This document shows positions 62,774 to 64,000 of a stretch of 64,000 nt of DNA, piece after piece (within the stretch, counting starts at the first letter, position 1; every line of letters starts with the position of its first letter). The stretch covers positions 62,001-126,000 of the forward strand of contig NZ_JAKOPM010000005.1 in assembly GCF_022288805.1 (NCBI RefSeq). The letters are read 5' to 3'. The notes beneath the pieces were generated by a model. That model worked only from the letters and a program-made list of their open reading frames with translations, was not told the origin of the DNA and made no database searches. Source of the stretch: Corynebacterium yonathiae (GTDB lineage Bacteria; Actinomycetota; Actinomycetes; Mycobacteriales; Mycobacteriaceae). Position numbers and translations under genes: made by a program.

Positions 62774-64000
62774 ATGGTGGCACAGAACTCTCAAGAAACA
62801 ACTGAAAACCTCAAGGCGGCGGCGTCTTTAGCGCAGAACTTGGATCGCAGTCAGCTGAAAGATAAAACGCGCGTATATGCCCTAGCCAAGCAGCTGGGGC
62901 TATCCTCGCGTGAGCTGGTGGCGCAGCTCAAAGACACGGGCCTGAAAAAGAGCGCGCAAAGCTCTCTTACCCGCGCGGAAGCGAGCCAGGTGCTCGATAC
63001 TGTGGCCAGCGCCGCCGCGCTTGCCGACGTCGCCTCTGGCGACACCAGCGACGCCTCAACCACCGCAGCGGACAGGGAGTCCGAAGACAAGGCTGCTGGA
63101 CAACCGGAAGATAATTCGGGCGAGGAGCTCGAGAAGAAACCGGCGAAGAAACGTGCCAAGCGCGCCCGCAAGGCCACTCGCAAATCCGCTGCAACAGCAC
63201 CCGAAGAGCCGGCCCATACCGACTCAACAGGGGAGCAGTCCTCGGAAGACGAGGAACACCTGCGCCACCGCGTGCGCAAGAACGTGGACAATGAGATCTC
63301 CCAGATCGAAGACAAGGTAGAAGCATCCCTCGCCCAGGCTGCAAACGAAGCTGGCGCCGCCGCCGAGGACTCCGAGGCGGCAGATTCCCCGGACGAGACG
63401 GAAGAAGCACCGGCTAGCGCACTCGATACCGGTACCGTTGATGCGGCAAAGCTGCACGAGGCACTTGCCGAGGCCGGCGAGGATTTCGAGGATGACTACT
63501 ACGCCCCGCACATCGTCCCGCGTGCCGAATCTGAGGAAGATTCTGGGCACTATGACTTTGCGCCCATATTTATGGCCCCGCAGCAAGATGATGCAGCGGT
63601 ATTCGCACAGGCTGCAGAGACCGAAGAGGATTACTCCAGCGACGGCTCCGGAAGTGATGACAACGAAGGCGCTGCCGATTTTGCGGAAGACGATAGCGAG
63701 CAATTCGGATCGAACCGCGGTTCCGGAAAGTCTGAGGGCCGCCGCCGTGGTCGTCGCGGCGCATCCCGCGGGCGCGGCGCCAGCGCGAACCGCGAAGCAC
63801 CGGCCGACGAACCCGAGCACATTGAAGAGCCGAAGGCCATCCGCGGTTCCACGCGCATCGAGGCCCAGAAGCGCCGCCGCGCAGAACTGCGCGAGAAAGG
63901 CCGCAACCGTCAGCACATCGTTTCTCAAGCTGAGTTCCTAGCCCGCCGCGAAGCCGTTGAGCGCACCATGGTGGTGCGCGATAAGGAGCGCGAGGACGGT
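62774..64000 (+). CDS. rne: Ribonuclease E/G, N-terminal part (continues beyond window)
   Basis: Start of the actinobacterial RNase E/G endoribonuclease that processes rRNA and decays mRNA. The first 409 residues are visible and open to the window end. Residues about 30-75 (TRVYALAKQLGLSSRELVAQLKDTGLKKSAQSSL) form an IF2_N-type domain. A long low-complexity acidic, Ala/Glu/Asp-rich region interrupted by basic stretches follows (RAKRARKATRKSA, RRRGRRGASRGRGAS). The part leading into the catalytic region is RGSTRIEAQKRRRAELREKG and QAEFLARREAVERTMVV, which matches actinobacterial RNase E upstream of the S1 domain. ndk precedes it in mycobacteria; here four genes intervene. Confidence 0.9.
   Translation, partial: MVAQNSQETTENLKAAASLAQNLDRSQLKDKTRVYALAKQLGLSSRELVAQLKDTGLKKSAQSSLTRAEASQVLDTVASAAALADVASGDTSDASTTAADRESEDKAAGQPEDNSGEELEKKPAKKRAKRARKATRKSAATAPEEPAHTDSTGEQSSEDEEHLRHRVRKNVDNEISQIEDKVEASLAQAANEAGAAAEDSEAADSPDETEEAPASALDTGTVDAAKLHEALAEAGEDFEDDYYAPHIVPRAESEEDSGHYDFAPIFMAPQQDDAAVFAQAAETEEDYSSDGSGSDDNEGAADFAEDDSEQFGSNRGSGKSEGRRRGRRGASRGRGASANREAPADEPEHIEEPKAIRGSTRIEAQKRRRAELREKGRNRQHIVSQAEFLARREAVERTMVVRDKEREDG

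Overview
The window is a stretch of a high-GC Gram-positive chromosome, almost certainly a Corynebacterium. The evidence is the mycothiol/mycolate-type gene content (an Rv2466c-like nitroreductase, a CmrA-like mycolate reductase next to orn), exact matches to the corynebacterial McbR consensus and a near match to the ClgR consensus, many leaderless genes with a TANNNT -10 box 6-8 nt before the start codon, and a gene order that (from memory) parallels M. tuberculosis Rv2444c-Rv2511: orn/cmrA, ssb-ettA-thioesterase-Rv2474c-like, pepN-Rv2466c-rpiB, tig-clpP1-clpP2, clpX, valS-folC-DUF4233-ndk, rne. Species was not determined.

Layout. 1-3.4 kb: end of a siderophore-type ABC ATPase, tRNA-Lys, an L,D-transpeptidase lipoprotein, a luciferase-like monooxygenase and tRNA-His. 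3.5-10 kb: orn, an AGCS amino-acid symporter, cmrA-like SDR, tRNA-Arg, a LysR regulator divergent from a CopD/CtaG copper/cytochrome-oxidase assembly fusion. 10-16.6 kb: an ssb paralogue behind two inverted DnaA boxes, ettA, a thioesterase, a conserved unknown, ald, glbO and an MscS channel. 16.7-28 kb: metB, then a divergent sulfur-type locus controlled by two McbR boxes (FAD/NAD(P)-binding protein one way; peptide-type ABC importer plus CMD/AhpD fusion the other), an SDR and a GntR regulator. 28-36 kb: pepN, nitroreductase, rpiB, an aldo/keto reductase, a degenerate sulfatase-like protein, a nitroreductase, tRNA-Gly, an unknown Gly/Asp-rich protein and tRNA-Pro.

36-44.5 kb: tig and clpP1P2 are separated here by a 5.5-kb minus-strand block: DtxR-family regulator, nrdI, nrdE, nrdF, a small unknown ORF and an NADPH-FMN reductase. 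NrdF has lost three of its carboxylate metal ligands in exactly the Q/S/K pattern that defines metal-free class Ie ribonucleotide reductases (DOPA-radical enzymes). Two perfect tandem palindromes sit in front of nrdI. This is the most interesting system in the window: a self-contained, probably metal-responsive, metal-free dNTP synthesis module.

44.7-64 kb: a POT peptide transporter, a PitA phosphate transporter with an 11-bp repeated GTTAAC operator that recurs before an 84-aa unknown gene, an SDR, clpX, a TetR regulator, mdh, valS-folC-DUF4233-small membrane protein-ndk, an exonuclease-TerB-BRCT protein, an arsR/acr3 arsenic pair with its operator, a membrane protein with a winged-helix-like tail, and the 5' end of rne (RNase E/G with an IF2_N domain) preceded by a possible leaderless leader peptide. 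Everything outside the nrd block, the ars pair and the McbR locus looks like ordinary core chromosome.
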